Virus record (IMG/VR): IMGVR_UViG_3300008448_000236
Location: 1-39,374 of that record
Strand: one strand, 5' to 3'
Source of the DNA: a virus
Length of the DNA: 39,374 nt
Shown: positions 5,643 to 11,632 of the stretch, piece after piece
How positions within the stretch are numbered: the first letter of the stretch is position 1
Layout: every line of letters starts with the position of its first letter
The notes under the pieces: model-generated
Seen by the model: the letters and a program-made list of their open reading frames with translations, nothing else
Database searches by the model: none
Told to the model about the DNA's origin: nothing
Program-made: the position numbers and the translations under genes

Positions 5643-8065
5643 CAACAAAAGTGATATGGCCGAAATGGTCAAAAATAATCAACGAAAAATTTTTAACGCT
5701 ACCAAAATGCGCTGATCGCTATGTAATTCTTTACGGTTCTCGTGGTTCCTCAAAATCTGACTATGTGGCAAAGCAGATGGTTTATAACTGCTTGACACAT
5801 AAATATTTCAAATGTATTCTTTACAGGAAAAAGTACAATACCATTCAGGAATCCAGTTATGAAAATTTAAAGCAGACCATTTATTCCTTGGGCTTGCAAG
5901 ACCTTTTTCAGTTTCGGGTATCTCCGTTGTCAATTGTCTGCATAAATGGGAACCGGTTTATTGCCCGCGGCGGGGACGACCCGGCCAGCCTGAAATCAAT
6001 TAAGGATCCCACCTGTGTATGGTATGAGGAGGATATTCCCGACGAGGAGGATTTCGCCACTATATCGCTTACAATTCGTTCCGGTAAAGCTGACTGCCTG
6101 CAGGAGTATTTTACTATAAATCCCGAAATAGAGGGTGACTTTACCGAGAACTGGTTTTGGAAGCGATTTTTCGAGGGCAAGACCGATCTTTCTTACAGAA
6201 CCACGACCGAAATAGAGGTGGAGGGGAGGAAAGTAAAGTATAGCGTTAACGTGCATCATTCGGTTTACCAAGATAACCGTTGGCTACCGGATGCCGTAAA
6301 GGCGCAAATTGAGGGATATAAGGACACAAACCCATACCTGTACAGCGTATATGCCAAAGGGCTGTGGACGAGGAAGCAAACTGGCGGCAATTTTTACAAG
6401 CTATTCGACCGAGGCAGAAACACCGGCCAAGTAAAGTATAGTCCTTCCCTACCCCTGCACATTTCATTCGACTTCAACGTAAACCCATACATGACCTGCA
6501 CCATTTGGCAGCTGGAAGGGAAAACAGCCCGGCAGGTCGATGAAATTACGCTTCCCAGTCCCCAAAACAGAACCGAGAACGTTTGCCGGGAGTTTGAGCG
6601 CCGCTATCCTGGACACACAGCCGGCTTATTTGTTTATGGCGATCCTTCGGGCATGCAGGAGGACACCCGAACCGAGAAAGGATATAACGATTTTGTGATA
6701 ATTCAGCGAAAATTAGCCAAGTATCGCCCATCCCTGCGCGTTTCCAAGGCGGCACCGCCAGTAGTTATGCGTGGGAACTGGATAAACAGCATTTTTGCCC
6801 ACAATACAGGGGGGCTGACTGTCATTATTGGCGATAATTGCGGAAAAAGCATATCCGACCTCATGTACCTAAAGGAGGCCAGCGACGGGACAAAGGCTAA
6901 AACAAAGGAAAAAGACCCCGATACGGGGGTTAGTTACGAGCGATATGGCCACTGTTTTACCGGAGACACCCTTATTACCACATCAGAAGGACAAAAAAGA
7001 ATTGACCAAATAGAAAAAGGCGACTTAGTTCTCACAAGGCAAGGTTTTCGAAAGGTAAAAAAATTGTTTGATAATGGAATTCGGTATGTTAATACGTTTC
7101 AGATAGGCGAAAAAACAATAAGATGCACGCCTGACCACCATTTTTGGACAAAGGAACATGGCTTTTATTCTATTGGGCAGTTGATACATCCAACTACATT
7201 TTGTATATTTGAAACAAACAAAGTTTTAAAATGCAAGTTTCCAGTATTGAATTTAACGGTTTTAGGTTTAAAAGAAACCCCGAAGCAAAACGAAGATCAG
7301 ATCGGGTTTATTACAGCGGATGGATTAAAGAAAACAACGTACGGAAAAAGGAACGATTGCACCGATACGTTTGGAGGGTTTCGAATGGCGAAATTCCTGC
7401 CGGGTATCATATTCACCACATTGACGGCAACCCGCTTAATAACAGCATTGAAAATCTTTCTTTGGAACGTGGGGAAAATCATTTGTCATACCACGCAAAA
7501 AACGCCACAGAAGAGATTAAAGCTGCCCGAATACATACGCTTAACACGAAAGCGAGGGATTTGGCTAAAGAATGGCACAAGTCTACAGAAGGGAGAGAAT
7601 GGCACAGGCATCACGCAAAGAAAATCATTGAGCAACGCCGCCAGCAAAAAACCTGTATTGAATGCGGAATCCAATATGCCGGAAATACAAATTTTGGGGA
7701 AACAAAATATTGTTCCAAAAAATGCAAGTCAAGGTATGGGATGCGGGAAGATAGAAAATCTGGCAAATGGGATGAGCAGCGAAATTGCTCAAAATGCAGT
7801 GGAACGTTTACGGCTTACAAATGGAGCAAAACAAAATGCTGCTCAAAAAAATGCGGCGCTCAATTACGAGAGAGTTTACGATTTGGAAATTGAGGACGTT
7901 CACGAATATTTTGCCAACGGGATATTGGTGCACAATTGCTCCGATTCAATGGATTATCTCCTATGTTACGCCTATTTAGCCGACTTTACCCTATATCAAA
8001 AAGGTGGCGTGCCCACTAAGATCAGCGTCGGCCAGAATCCGACTTCTAAGCACAGATCATACTAG
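5639..8065 (+). CDS. terL: Terminase large subunit precursor, interrupted by an intein
   Basis: The precursor is 808 aa: N-extein residues 1-438, intein 439-766, C-extein 767-808. Splicing would give a 480-aa terminase, a normal family size. The motor has Walker A GSRGSSKS (33-40) and Walker B CVWYEE (126-131). The nuclease has acidic residues D278 (FDFNVNP) and D335 (YGDPSG), and its third active-site segment is rebuilt by splicing: YGH + CSDSMDYLL. Without splicing the nuclease site cannot form. A second gene, an HNH endonuclease, lies in another frame within the intein part, and the terminase frame remains open throughout. The start overlaps terS by ATGA. Confidence 0.92.
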   Translation: MTTKVIWPKWSKIINEKFLTLPKCADRYVILYGSRGSSKSDYVAKQMVYNCLTHKYFKCILYRKKYNTIQESSYENLKQTIYSLGLQDLFQFRVSPLSIVCINGNRFIARGGDDPASLKSIKDPTCVWYEEDIPDEEDFATISLTIRSGKADCLQEYFTINPEIEGDFTENWFWKRFFEGKTDLSYRTTTEIEVEGRKVKYSVNVHHSVYQDNRWLPDAVKAQIEGYKDTNPYLYSVYAKGLWTRKQTGGNFYKLFDRGRNTGQVKYSPSLPLHISFDFNVNPYMTCTIWQLEGKTARQVDEITLPSPQNRTENVCREFERRYPGHTAGLFVYGDPSGMQEDTRTEKGYNDFVIIQRKLAKYRPSLRVSKAAPPVVMRGNWINSIFAHNTGGLTVIIGDNCGKSISDLMYLKEASDGTKAKTKEKDPDTGVSYERYGHCFTGDTLITTSEGQKRIDQIEKGDLVLTRQGFRKVKKLFDNGIRYVNTFQIGEKTIRCTPDHHFWTKEHGFYSIGQLIHPTTFCIFETNKVLKCKFPVLNLTVLGLKETPKQNEDQIGFITADGLKKTTYGKRNDCTDTFGGFRMAKFLPGIIFTTLTATRLITALKIFLWNVGKIICHTTQKTPQKRLKLPEYIRLTRKRGIWLKNGTSLQKGENGTGITQRKSLSNAASKKPVLNAESNMPEIQILGKQNIVPKNASQGMGCGKIENLANGMSSEIAQNAVERLRLTNGAKQNAAQKNAALNYERVYDLEIEDVHEYFANGILVHNCSDSMDYLLCYAYLADFTLYQKGGVPTKISVGQNPTSKHRSY
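7181..7211 (+). promoter_or_regulatory. Candidate internal promoter for the HNH gene
   Basis: TTG (7181-7183), a 20-base spacer and TATATTTG (7204-7211), a perfect TAnnTTTG match. It stands 19 bases before the HNH start codon, inside the intein coding sequence. It lacks the GTAYAA spacer element found in the other phage promoters, as expected if it came in with a mobile gene. Confidence 0.55.
7231..7893 (+). CDS. HNH homing endonuclease encoded out of frame inside the TerL intein
   Basis: A 220-aa product in a different frame from terL. Residues 25-88 form a clear HNH_3-type core: RVYYSGWI, LHRYVWRVSNGEIPAGY, HIHHIDGN (62-67), NNSIENLSL and ENHLSYH. The C-terminal half has two Cys pairs arranged as zinc-binding repeats (CIECG...YCSKKC and CSKC...CCSKKC), a DNA-binding layout seen in phage HNH endonucleases. 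A stop in this frame (TGA, 7210) precedes the ATG, so it is not an extension of the intein. The A-rich leader (ACAAAGTTTTAAAATG) is a normal start for this genome. The last ten codons overlap intein block F. Its probable role is mobility of the intein allele. Confidence 0.88.
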   Translation: MQVSSIEFNGFRFKRNPEAKRRSDRVYYSGWIKENNVRKKERLHRYVWRVSNGEIPAGYHIHHIDGNPLNNSIENLSLERGENHLSYHAKNATEEIKAARIHTLNTKARDLAKEWHKSTEGREWHRHHAKKIIEQRRQQKTCIECGIQYAGNTNFGETKYCSKKCKSRYGMREDRKSGKWDEQRNCSKCSGTFTAYKWSKTKCCSKKCGAQLRESLRFGN

Positions 8066-8089
8066 GGTTTAAAATTTCTCAAAAAAAAG

Positions 8090-8119
8090 TTGTTGGTATA
8101 AAATATTGTACTATATTCG
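8090..8119 (+). promoter_or_regulatory. Promoter for the RadC-like gene block
   Basis: TTG (8090-8092), a 19-base spacer and TATATTCG (8112-8119), one mismatch to TAnnTTTG. The spacer carries TATAAAATATTGTA (8097-8110), identical over 14 bases to 35611-35624. It is the only gap between terL and the next gene, and the ATG follows at 8152. Confidence 0.65.
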
Positions 8120-8151
8120 TATCGTCAATTTGACAAAAAAACACACACACC

Positions 8152-8598
8152 ATGAACACAAAACAAGTAAAGGAGTACAAAATTGTACCGGTTAAAAATG
8201 AGGAAAATTACATAAAGGTAAAAATCAGCTCTACGGAAGATGCTGCTAATTACTGCCGCCAATTTTATTTCGACGACATTGCCGTATATGAGAGCTTTTT
8301 CCTTTTGCTTTTGAATAGGGCAAATAATACAATCGGCTGGGCCAAAATATCTCAGGGAGGCATTACTGGCACCGTTGCCGACGTTACCCTAATTGCAAAG
8401 TATGTAGTAGACAGCTTAGCGAAAGGCGCAATCATTTGCCATAATCATCCGTCCGGCAATTTGACTCCATCCAACACCGATATTTCCTTTACGCAACAAG
8501 TTAAAGCAGCCTTAGCATTATTTGACTGCAAGCTATTAGACAGCATTATTTTAACTGAGCAAAGTTATTACAGCATGGCCGACGAAGGAAAAATTTAA
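8152..8598 (+). CDS. RadC-like JAB/MPN (JAMM) domain protein
   Basis: A 148-aa product consisting of the MPN domain only. The JAMM metal-site residues are visible: E47 (YESFFLLLLN), the H97-N-H99-P-S-G motif, and D110 in NLTPSNTD. The flanking family sequence (ISQGGITGTVADVTLIAKYV, LDSIILTEQSYYSMADEG) is typical of RadC/YkfG-type proteins. The N-terminal helix-hairpin-helix of full RadC is absent, as is usual in phage and mobile-element forms. The substrate is unknown for this family. It is the first gene after its own promoter, so it is expressed separately from terminase. Confidence 0.85.
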   Translation: MNTKQVKEYKIVPVKNEENYIKVKISSTEDAANYCRQFYFDDIAVYESFFLLLLNRANNTIGWAKISQGGITGTVADVTLIAKYVVDSLAKGAIICHNHPSGNLTPSNTDISFTQQVKAALALFDCKLLDSIILTEQSYYSMADEGKI

Positions 8599-8625
8599 TC
8601 ACCCACCAAAAAACATAAACACAAA

Positions 8626-8988
8626 ATGGAACACAAACACACACCCGGAAACTGGACGTTAGTAAAAAACACGTCCGGCTCACAGTCAAAAATTCCTCCT
8701 TATTTAATAATGGAGGACAAGCGCTACAACGCCAAAAATATTGCCACGGTCATTCCTTCGTTTGGAATGGAGCCGGAGGAGGTTGAGGCCAACGCCCGAC
8801 TAATTGCAGCCGCCCCGGAGCTGCTGGCAGCCCTCAAAAAGATAATCGCCAACCCCCGGAGAGCCGACAAGGCCTCGGTCGCCTATGAAATTGGCAAAAA
8901 CTTGCCTCTTTCCGAGCGAATGGAAGAGGAGCGCCAGTGGTACAAGCAAATAATTTCAGCCGTTGAAAAAGCAACCGTTAACCCTTAA
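8626..8988 (+). CDS. Widespread phage protein with HTPGxW and NARLIAAAPELL motifs
   Basis: A 120-aa product. It has the two hallmarks of a common but uncharacterised phage family: an N-terminal HTPGNW (residues 5-10) and a central EEVEANARLIAAAPELLAALKK helix. The segment between them (IMEDKRYNAKNIATVI) is beta-rich. The C-terminal 40 residues are a charged helix. Such proteins occur in phages of very different hosts, usually among early small genes. No biochemical function is known to me. Confidence 0.8.
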   Translation: MEHKHTPGNWTLVKNTSGSQSKIPPYLIMEDKRYNAKNIATVIPSFGMEPEEVEANARLIAAAPELLAALKKIIANPRRADKASVAYEIGKNLPLSERMEEERQWYKQIISAVEKATVNP

Positions 8989-8999
8989 AACCTAATCAA

Positions 9000-9107
9000 A
9001 TGTTAGAAGGATATTTAGCCATGATGTTGTTCATAGTTACAATAGTGGCATATTTCACCATTGACAAAGAGGAAACCGGGTACGACGACGAAAACTTTAA
9101 CTCCTAA
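9000..9107 (+). CDS. Mini membrane protein, 35 aa
   Basis: The ATG at 9000 encodes MLEGYLAMMLFIVTIVAYFT and an acidic tail (IDKEETGYDDENFNS). Residues 4-20 make one transmembrane helix. It fills the gap between two supported genes exactly, with 11-base spacers on both sides, supporting a real gene. Function unknown. Confidence 0.55.
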   Translation: MLEGYLAMMLFIVTIVAYFTIDKEETGYDDENFNS

Positions 9108-9117
9108 ACCATAGACT

Positions 9118-9372
9118 ATGACACCCATTTCACCTAACGGAATCGACAGCTGGATCCAAACCCATTTTTTGATAGTTCAGCACCTGGTAACAACTTACAA
9201 CAAGCCTGGCAGCCTATCAATGCGCTATACCGACCACAACGGCTATCATGCGCTCATTCCCCTTGCTGTTGTTTTTGCCAACGAATTTGAAGAGGAAACC
9301 AAAGGCCGCAAATGGAAAGGCGACTACTTTGACACTTTTGATGAATTTATCGAGAAAAAAGAAAAACTGTAA
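9118..9372 (+). CDS. Small hypothetical protein, 84 aa
   Basis: The sequence begins MTPISPNGIDSWIQTHFLIV and ends in a charged helix (DTFDEFIEKKEKL). The central part (HNGYHALIPLAVVFANEFEEE) looks like a small alpha/beta fold. No known motif. Spacing of 10 and 3 bases to its neighbours and a conserved start context support expression. Function unknown. Confidence 0.65.
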   Translation: MTPISPNGIDSWIQTHFLIVQHLVTTYNKPGSLSMRYTDHNGYHALIPLAVVFANEFEEETKGRKWKGDYFDTFDEFIEKKEKL

Positions 9373-9375
9373 CCC

Positions 9376-9558
9376 ATGGACGAGAACGAAATATACCACT
9401 GGATCGCAGCCATTATAGAAAGCTGCAAACACCATTTTCAACTGGAGTGCGCCGAAAACCTGATCGAGCTATTCGGTAAAAGAACCCAAAACCATAACCT
9501 AATCGCTGAACTAAATAAACTAAAAGTGAATAAATTCGCCCTGATACACGGGCTTTAA
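9376..9558 (+). CDS. Small hypothetical protein, 60 aa
   Basis: A helical, charged product (MDENEIYHWIAAIIESCKHH, then FQLECAENLIELFGKR). No motif identified. It is the last gene before a strong terminator, so it ends the RadC-headed transcription unit. Confidence 0.6.
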   Translation: MDENEIYHWIAAIIESCKHHFQLECAENLIELFGKRTQNHNLIAELNKLKVNKFALIHGL

Positions 9559-9579
9559 GTTTGTGTTTTGTGTGTTCCT

Positions 9580-9608
9580 GGGCAGACCTGAAAAGGCTGC
9601 CCTTTTTT
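9580..9608 (+). terminator. Intrinsic terminator after the early right block
   Basis: GGGCAG (9580-9585) pairs with CTGCCC (9597-9602), extended by CCT/AGG inside, with a GAAA-type loop, and is followed by six T (9603-9608). It separates the RadC block from the structural genes. Confidence 0.85.
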
Positions 9609-9633
9609 ATTGGGAACTGCCGAAGTAAAAAAA

Positions 9634-9664
9634 TTGTAGCTTACAAAAATGCGCCGTTCGTTTT
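9634..9664 (+). promoter_or_regulatory. Probable promoter of the head and baseplate operon
   Basis: TTG (9634-9636), a 20-base spacer starting TAGCTTACAAAA, then TTCGTTTT (9657-9664), a poor -7 box. The TTGTA...TACAAAA part lines up in position with the other phage promoters, and it is the only gap between a terminator and the structural genes. The weak -7 box could mean that an activator is needed. Confidence 0.4.
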
Positions 9665-9697
9665 TTACCCTTATTTTTAGCGTACAATGCCAGCTCC

Positions 9698-10579
9698 ATG
9701 CCTTATTTAATCTTCTCAGACTATAAAAAGCAGATACAAACTGACAATCTCAATCAGATTATTGGCAATGATTTAAACGTCTTAAATGCAGCCCAGCTCC
9801 AAGCAGCGGAAGAGGTAAAAGCATACCTGACCCAAAAATATGACGTCACCGAGGAAATGCAAGACGTCACCCAGTGGGACAGAAAGCTGGCAACTTACAA
9901 AGCCGGCAGCCGTGTTTATATCAATGCTGACACTTACCATAACAACAACACATATACCAACGGAGCGCTGGCGTTACACCAAGGCGACGTTTATCAGTGC
10001 ATTGCTAACACCGCCACTGGAAACTTTGACCACACAAAATGGAAATTAATCGGAGAGCCATACGACTTTTTCTTTGCGAAATATCCTGAAAGGAAATTTT
10101 CATTTACCGATACTTACGCCGTTGGTGAAAAAGTGATATGGAAAGATAAGATTTACCGGTGCCTTGTTGCAACCGTTAACCTAAGCCCAGCTGGCCAGTA
10201 TCAGTACGGAAGATACGAGAATGTGCCGCTGCCTAACTTAGACCCGTCACTGCCAAAGAGTGCAAGCCAGTGGGCCTTTGTTCAGGACTATTCGGTGCCG
10301 GCTTTCGCCAGCGTTATTGATACCCGTTACTGGACGCCCGGAGATTTAAGAAGCCAGCAGTTACTTGCGGTGACCATTGACATTTGCCTTTACCACTTGC
10401 ACAGCAGAATTGCTCCCCGGAACATACCTGAGCTGAGAGTGAAGCGCTATGACGACGCAATTCGCTGGCTCAGAATGAGCGCCGAGGGTGCCGTTACGCC
10501 AGCCCTTCCTATATTGCAACCCCGTCAAGGTGCGCGCATACGTTACGGCGGAAATGTGAAAGCTCAAAACACTTACTAA
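9698..10579 (+). CDS. Mu gp36-like (DUF1320) head-tail connector with inserted carbohydrate-binding-like segments
   Basis: A 293-aa product. The N-terminus (MPYLIFSDYKKQIQ, AAEEVKAYLTQKY) and C-terminus (VTIDICLYHLHSRIAPRNIPELRVKRYDDAIRWL) match the gp36/DUF1320 connector family, which is usually about half this length. Residues about 75-120 (LHQGDVYQCIANTATGNFDH, then TKWKLIG) and 145-210 (AVGEKVIWKDKIYRCLVAT, later SQWAFV) are two inserted repeats resembling chitin/carbohydrate-binding type modules. It probably sits at the head-tail joining ring. The ATG at 9698 is used; the ATG at 9687 is out of frame. Confidence 0.75.
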   Translation: MPYLIFSDYKKQIQTDNLNQIIGNDLNVLNAAQLQAAEEVKAYLTQKYDVTEEMQDVTQWDRKLATYKAGSRVYINADTYHNNNTYTNGALALHQGDVYQCIANTATGNFDHTKWKLIGEPYDFFFAKYPERKFSFTDTYAVGEKVIWKDKIYRCLVATVNLSPAGQYQYGRYENVPLPNLDPSLPKSASQWAFVQDYSVPAFASVIDTRYWTPGDLRSQQLLAVTIDICLYHLHSRIAPRNIPELRVKRYDDAIRWLRMSAEGAVTPALPILQPRQGARIRYGGNVKAQNTY

Positions 10580-10580
10580 T

Positions 10581-10922
10581 ATGTACACGTCAGACAGCCT
10601 CCCAGCTTTACTGGACTTTAACGTTTACCAAGACGACACAATGAAGCGGACTATCCGGCTTACCAATAAGACGACTGGACTGCCTATTGACTTAACCAGC
10701 GCCGCTGTAAAAATGCAAGTAAGAACACCGGACTTGCAAACCGTTGTTTTGACTATTGAAAATGGCAGTGGAATTACCATTGTAAACAATGCCATTCTCA
10801 TTCAGAAAAACATTACTATCCCTTCCGGGGAATATGTGTATGACTTGCAAGTGACGAAGGATAGTGTAATTACAACCTATCTGAAAGGAGGATATTTCGT
10901 AACCCAAAACGTAACGCTGTGA
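10581..10922 (+). CDS. BppU-like N-terminal domain protein (fibre attachment)
   Basis: A 113-aa beta-sandwich-like product: [18 protein letters not shown], then [20 protein letters not shown], then [20 protein letters not shown]. This follows the pattern of the baseplate-upper-protein (BppU) N-terminal domain, which in other phages anchors fibres to the virion. Here the domain stands alone and is followed by a collagen-like gene, whose GTG start overlaps its stop (GTGA). Together they probably make one fibre assembly. Confidence 0.65.
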   Translation: MYTSDSLPALLDFNVYQDDTMKRTIRLTNKTTGLPIDLTSAAVKMQVRTPDLQTVVLTIENGSGITIVNNAILIQKNITIPSGEYVYDLQVTKDSVITTYLKGGYFVTQNVTL

Positions 10923-11443
10923 GTGAATTGGTAACAATAGAGGTTTCCGAGCCAGTTGTACAGGTAGAGGTGGTAGGGGAAGCTCCTATCATTGAGGTTG
11001 ACGCTGGAGGTGGAGCTGTCGGTCCGCAAGGCCCTCCCGGTCCACAAGGGCCGCAAGGAGTTCAAGGCGAACCCGGACCAGCCGGCGCAACGGGTCCAGC
11101 CGGACCAACCGGAGCCACTGGCCCACAAGGTCCACAAGGCTTGACTGGGCCGCAAGGACCGCAAGGGTTAAAGGGAGATACTGGAGCTACGGGAGCTACT
11201 GGGCCGCAAGGTCCCATTGGTAATACCGGCCCACAAGGACCAGCTGGCCCGACTGGCGCAACCGGACCGCAAGGAGCTACTGGACCAGCCGGCCCCGGAC
11301 TGCCTGTTGGCGGCGCAATTGGACAACTGCTTAGAAAAAAATCAGCAACCGATTACGACACCGAATGGGGTATAAAGATTACCTCAGGTACAGCCGCCCC
11401 CTCCGGTGGTGCCGACGGTGACATTTACTTGCAATATGTGTAA
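10919..11443 (+). CDS. Collagen-like fibre protein
   Basis: A GTG start in a GTGA overlap gives 174 aa. Residues 34-127 are uninterrupted Gly-X-Y triplets rich in Pro, Gln, Ala and Thr ([13 protein letters not shown] and similar), which form a collagen triple helix. The N-terminus ([20 protein letters not shown]) is a strand-rich anchor. The C-terminus ([20 protein letters not shown], later DGDIYLQYV) resembles trimerising ends of phage collagen fibres. The coding DNA is repetitive (GGNCCGCAAGGNCC). It is a trimeric fibre or linker on the virion. Confidence 0.85.
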   Translation: MSELVTIEVSEPVVQVEVVGEAPIIEVDAGGGAVGPQGPPGPQGPQGVQGEPGPAGATGPAGPTGATGPQGPQGLTGPQGPQGLKGDTGATGATGPQGPIGNTGPQGPAGPTGATGPQGATGPAGPGLPVGGAIGQLLRKKSATDYDTEWGIKITSGTAAPSGGADGDIYLQYV

Positions 11444-11446
11444 ACT

Positions 11447-11632
11447 ATGAATGTTATAACGACGGGGCAACCAGTTTCATCAAACGTGAATTACGTCACT
11501 GCCGAGGAAGGGACATTTGACGACTACGAATTTGTGTTATGCTGCACGAATGACTTGCAGTACAGCGTGATGTTTTTGGCAATAATGATTGTAAAAAATA
11601 TAAATGAATTGAACAATGAAGGTAGCATTTGA
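11447..11632 (+). CDS. Small hypothetical protein, 61 aa
   Basis: An ATG three bases after the collagen-like gene; the frame overlaps the next gene by 17 bp. The product (MNVITTGQPVSSNVNYVTAE, EFVLCCTNDLQYSVMFLAIM) has a short hydrophobic stretch but no recognised motif. It may be a fibre accessory protein or chaperone given its place, or a non-functional remnant. Tight packing favours a real gene. Confidence 0.5.
   Translation: MNVITTGQPVSSNVNYVTAEEGTFDDYEFVLCCTNDLQYSVMFLAIMIVKNINELNNEGSI

Larger units (their letters stand above)
6953..7936 (+). other. Intein in TerL (Hint splicing domain, 328 aa)
   Basis: The N-terminal block starts with the nucleophile Cys: CFTGDTLITTSEGQ, then RIDQIEKGD. 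Block B is CTPDHHFWT, with the TxxH residues. The C-terminal blocks are VYDLEIEDVHEYFANG and ILVHN, followed by C+1 of the extein. All catalytic residues for class 1 splicing (C1, block B Thr and His, penultimate His, terminal Asn, C+1) are present. Between about intein residues 85 and 300 the in-frame translation resembles no DOD or HNH domain; that DNA instead encodes an HNH protein in the other frame. The insertion point is the C-terminal nuclease motif of TerL, a highly conserved site typical for inteins. Confidence 0.93.

Noticed and set aside
7231-7893. Frameshift error as explanation for the HNH frame inside terL
   Set aside because: The intein frame is open across the whole region, the HNH has its own start, upstream stop and leader, and its end overlaps intein block F without damage to either. 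Two exactly compensating errors would be needed.
11020-11310. Repetitive DNA in the collagen-like gene as a CRISPR or tandem-repeat element
   Set aside because: The repeats follow Gly-X-Y codons in one open frame and have no spacer-repeat structure.
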